A DNA stretch of 48,196 bases from Spirogloea muscicola (lineage: Eukaryota; Streptophyta; Zygnematophyceae; Spirogloeales; Spirogloeaceae), in assembly GCA_009602725.1 (NCBI GenBank), contig WELB01000329.1:1-48196 (forward strand), written 5' to 3'. A program made the position numbers and the translations under genes. Shown here one piece after another: positions 46,022 to 48,196 of this stretch. The first letter of the stretch is position 1. Every line of letters starts with the position of its first letter. The notes below the pieces were generated by a model. The model saw nothing but the letters and a program-made list of their open reading frames with translations, searched no databases and was not told the DNA's origin.

Positions 46022-47593
46022 ATGCTGCGAATTCACATGGCGGGGTTCTTGATAAGCTGCTGAAAGAGTTTGAGGATGTGTTTCCCGACTCTCTTCCGGA
46101 CGGTCTACCTCCTCACCGAAGTGTGGCTCATACAATTCCATTGGAGCCAGGCGCCAACCCGCCTTTCCGTCCCATGTACCGGCTGAGCCCTCTCGAATTT
46201 CGAGAAATGCAATCCCAGGTCGAGGACCTGCTGGCGAAGGGCTACATTGAGCCATCTCAGTCGCCATACGGAGCACCCATCCTCTTTGTCAAAAAGAAGG
46301 ATGGCACTCTACGCATGTGCATTGATTATCGGGCTTTGAATAACCTGACTATCAAGAACCGATACCCATTGCCTCGGATAGACGATCTATTCGATTGGCT
46401 CGCAGGGGCTACTGTGTTTAGCTCCCTGGACCTCGCAAGTGGGTATCACCAAATTCGAATCACGCCTGCGGATGTTCCAAAGTCGGCATTTCGTACGCCG
46501 CTTGGACATTTTCAGTTCAAGGTGCTGAGCTTTGGTTTGACCAATGCACCGGCTACGTTCCAGGCGGTGATGTCGAGGGTCTTTGGCCCCCTGCTCTACC
46601 ATTTTGTGCTGGTTTACTTAAATGACATACTAGTGTTCAGCAAAACGCCTGAAGATCACGTGAAGCACCTGCGCCAAGTGCTGCAGTTGCTGCGTGAAAA
46701 TCAATTGTATGCCAAGCGGTCCAAGTGCGCAATTAACCAGCCAGAGCTGACATACCTCGGGCATGTCGTGGGCAAAGACTGCATACATGTCGACCCCAAG
46801 AAGACTTCGGTCGTACGGGATTGGCCTGTGCCACAAACTGTGCCTCAATTGCGCTCCTTTTTGTGATTCGCAAATTATTTCCGAAAGTTCCTACAAGGCT
46901 ATGGGAACTTGGCACTTCCTCTTACGAAGCTGACTTGTAAGGACGTACCTTGGGATTGGTCGTCCGAATGCCGGACGGCATTTGAGGGAATACAGCAGGC
47001 GTTGACATCTCCGCCTGTGCTGGCCTTTCCTCGTGAAGGCGTGCCATATGAACTCGTCTGCGATGCCTCTTTGACCGGCATTGGCGTGCTCTTGCAGGAG
47101 GGTCACCCGTTAGCGTTTGAGAGCCGCCTGCTGATCCCTGCAGAGCGCAATTACACTACGGGCGAGCAGGAATTGCTGGCTGTGGTGCACGCCTTACGTG
47201 TCTGGCGTTGCTACCTGGAAGGTGTGGCATTTACGGTTGTCACGGATCATTGCCCGTTGACATATTTCCACACGCAGCAGCATTTGACTAGGCGTCAAGC
47301 TCGATGGGCTCAGTGCATGGCACAATTCGATTTCCAGTGGGTTTATCGCCCTGGACGTCTTAATGTTGCAGACCCTGTGAGTTGCAACATTCGCGGCGCT
47401 GATGCGTTGGCTTCCTTGAATGCTTCTGGAGTGCGGGCTACAGGATTGCGTCCGACTCGTCAAGCTTCTCGGCACACCACGGCTGCGCTCTCTGAGCTCT
47501 ATGTGCGTATCGGTAAAGGGTATGGCACAGACCCGTGGTTTGCTGACGCCGCCAACGTAAGCACCCTCACCGATGACAAGGCTTCTGGTGGCA
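46022..47593 (+). pseudogene. Gypsy reverse transcriptase and RNase H, mutated
   Basis: RT signs in order: PDGLPPHRSVAHTIPL, YGAPILFVKKKDGTLRMCIDYR, NRYPLPRIDDLFD, FSSLDLASGYHQI (first catalytic Asp), FGLTNAPATFQAVM, and the catalytic box, which reads Y-L-N-D (Asn codon 46621-46623) in place of the family's YxDD. An in-frame TGA at 46864-46866 ends the RT; the same frame resumes as FANYFRKF, then PPVLAFPREG and RNase H motifs CDASLTGIGVLLQ, ERNYTTGEQELLAV and VTDHCPLTYF. Near 47590 the frame shifts again into the integrase. The missing Asp, the stop and the shifts make it inactive. Confidence 0.92.
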
Positions 47594-48196
47594 AGGTGAC
47601 GCTATTGTGGTCCCCGACTGCAATGCCTTGCGCACAGACATCATGCAGGAGCTGCATGATACGCCTTACAGTGGTCATTTGGGAGTGAGCAAAACCAAAC
47701 AGGCTGTGCGACGCCTCTTTTGGTGGAAGGGCTTTTCAGCCCAGGTGCGCGCTTTTGTGGCAAGCTGTGCCACATGCCAACGTAGTAAGGCAATCTCTGG
47801 CAAGCCTGCCGGATTACTTCAGCCTTTGCAGATTCCGGAGCGGAATTGGTCTGATGTTATTGTGGATTTTATCACACAATTGCCTAAGACGCGGAATGGC
47901 TATGATGCCATTGTCGTCTTTGTGGATCGCCTGAGTAAAATGGTGCATTTTGCTCCCACTACTACGCGGGCATCTGCGAAGGATTTCGCTGGCATCTTTG
48001 TGGATAAGGTGTGGAAGCTACATGGAGTACCTGAGAGGCTGGTCTCGGACCGCGATCCTCGCTTTACAGGTCACTTCTGGAAAGAAGTCTGCAAGCTCAT
48101 TGGCACGAGGCAGTCCATGTCCACAGCCTTTCATCCACAAACGGATGGCCAAACTGAGCGAATGAATCGAGTTCTTGAGGACATGTTGAGGCACTT
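47594..48196 (+). pseudogene. Gypsy integrase (truncated by window end)
   Basis: The frame begins GDAIVVPDCNALR and carries the zinc-binding N-terminal domain (H-DTPYSGH, then CATC: an H-x5-H...C-x2-C arrangement), then the catalytic core with the D-D-E residues: SDVIVDFITQLPK, VSDRDPRFTGHFW, HPQTDGQTERMN. In relatives integrase inserts the cDNA into the host chromosome. It is open to the end of the window; the chromodomain end seen at 1756-2075 in the other copy, and the 3' LTR, would lie beyond. Its frame differs from the RNase H frame, so it is counted as part of the dead element. Confidence 0.9.

Overview
The window is eukaryotic nuclear DNA, most likely from a chlorophyte green alga. The genes are rich in short GT-AG introns, the SEC3 and amidohydrolase models follow the plant versions almost residue by residue, the coding exons are GC-rich, and the non-genic DNA is packed with retroelement debris. 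Species cannot be named from the sequence. Splice models were built by hand from reading-frame continuity and family conservation, not from transcripts.

Layout. 1-7.5 kb is a retroelement graveyard: several 3' ends of one LINE-like family and a scrambled Ty3/Gypsy chromovirus (1.76-4.4 kb). 7.56-14.41 kb (-) is exocyst subunit SEC3 (23 exons, 893 aa). 15.94-18.12 kb (+) is a five-exon ankyrin-repeat gene, divergent from SEC3. 19.22-22.72 kb (-) is a BRCT-containing family-X DNA polymerase, Pol lambda type (11 exons, 634 aa). It is head-to-head, about 270 bp away, with a predicted secreted 2H-phosphoesterase-like gene at 22.99-23.79 kb (+). 25.12-26.99 kb (-) is an M20D IAA-amino-acid-hydrolase-like amidohydrolase (6 exons). 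29.12-31.10 kb (+) is an F-box/LRR gene that looks dead: a 133-bp retroelement fragment with a 10-bp target-site duplication sits in it, and there are further frame and stop lesions. 34.16-38.22 kb (-) is an NADP-type glutamate dehydrogenase (14 exons, 454 aa, one GC-AG intron). 38.5-41.9 kb is again LINE-like debris. 41.9 kb to the end is a degenerate chromovirus-like Gypsy element, cut by the window edge.

The cellular genes are unrelated housekeeping functions (exocytosis, DNA repair, amide hydrolysis, nitrogen assimilation) and do not form a pathway. The most unusual material is in the repeats. Both Gypsy copies carry an internal inverted duplication of their own coding sequence (gag in one, protease in the other). 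One LINE-like family is present as many 5'-truncated 3' ends sharing a zinc-finger plus nuclease-like C-terminus, a '(L)LTRGY-stop' ending and a conserved 3'-UTR stem-loop. No CRISPR, operon, rRNA or convincing tRNA was seen. Assembly gaps (N) lie at 14928, 26918 and 33200-33266.
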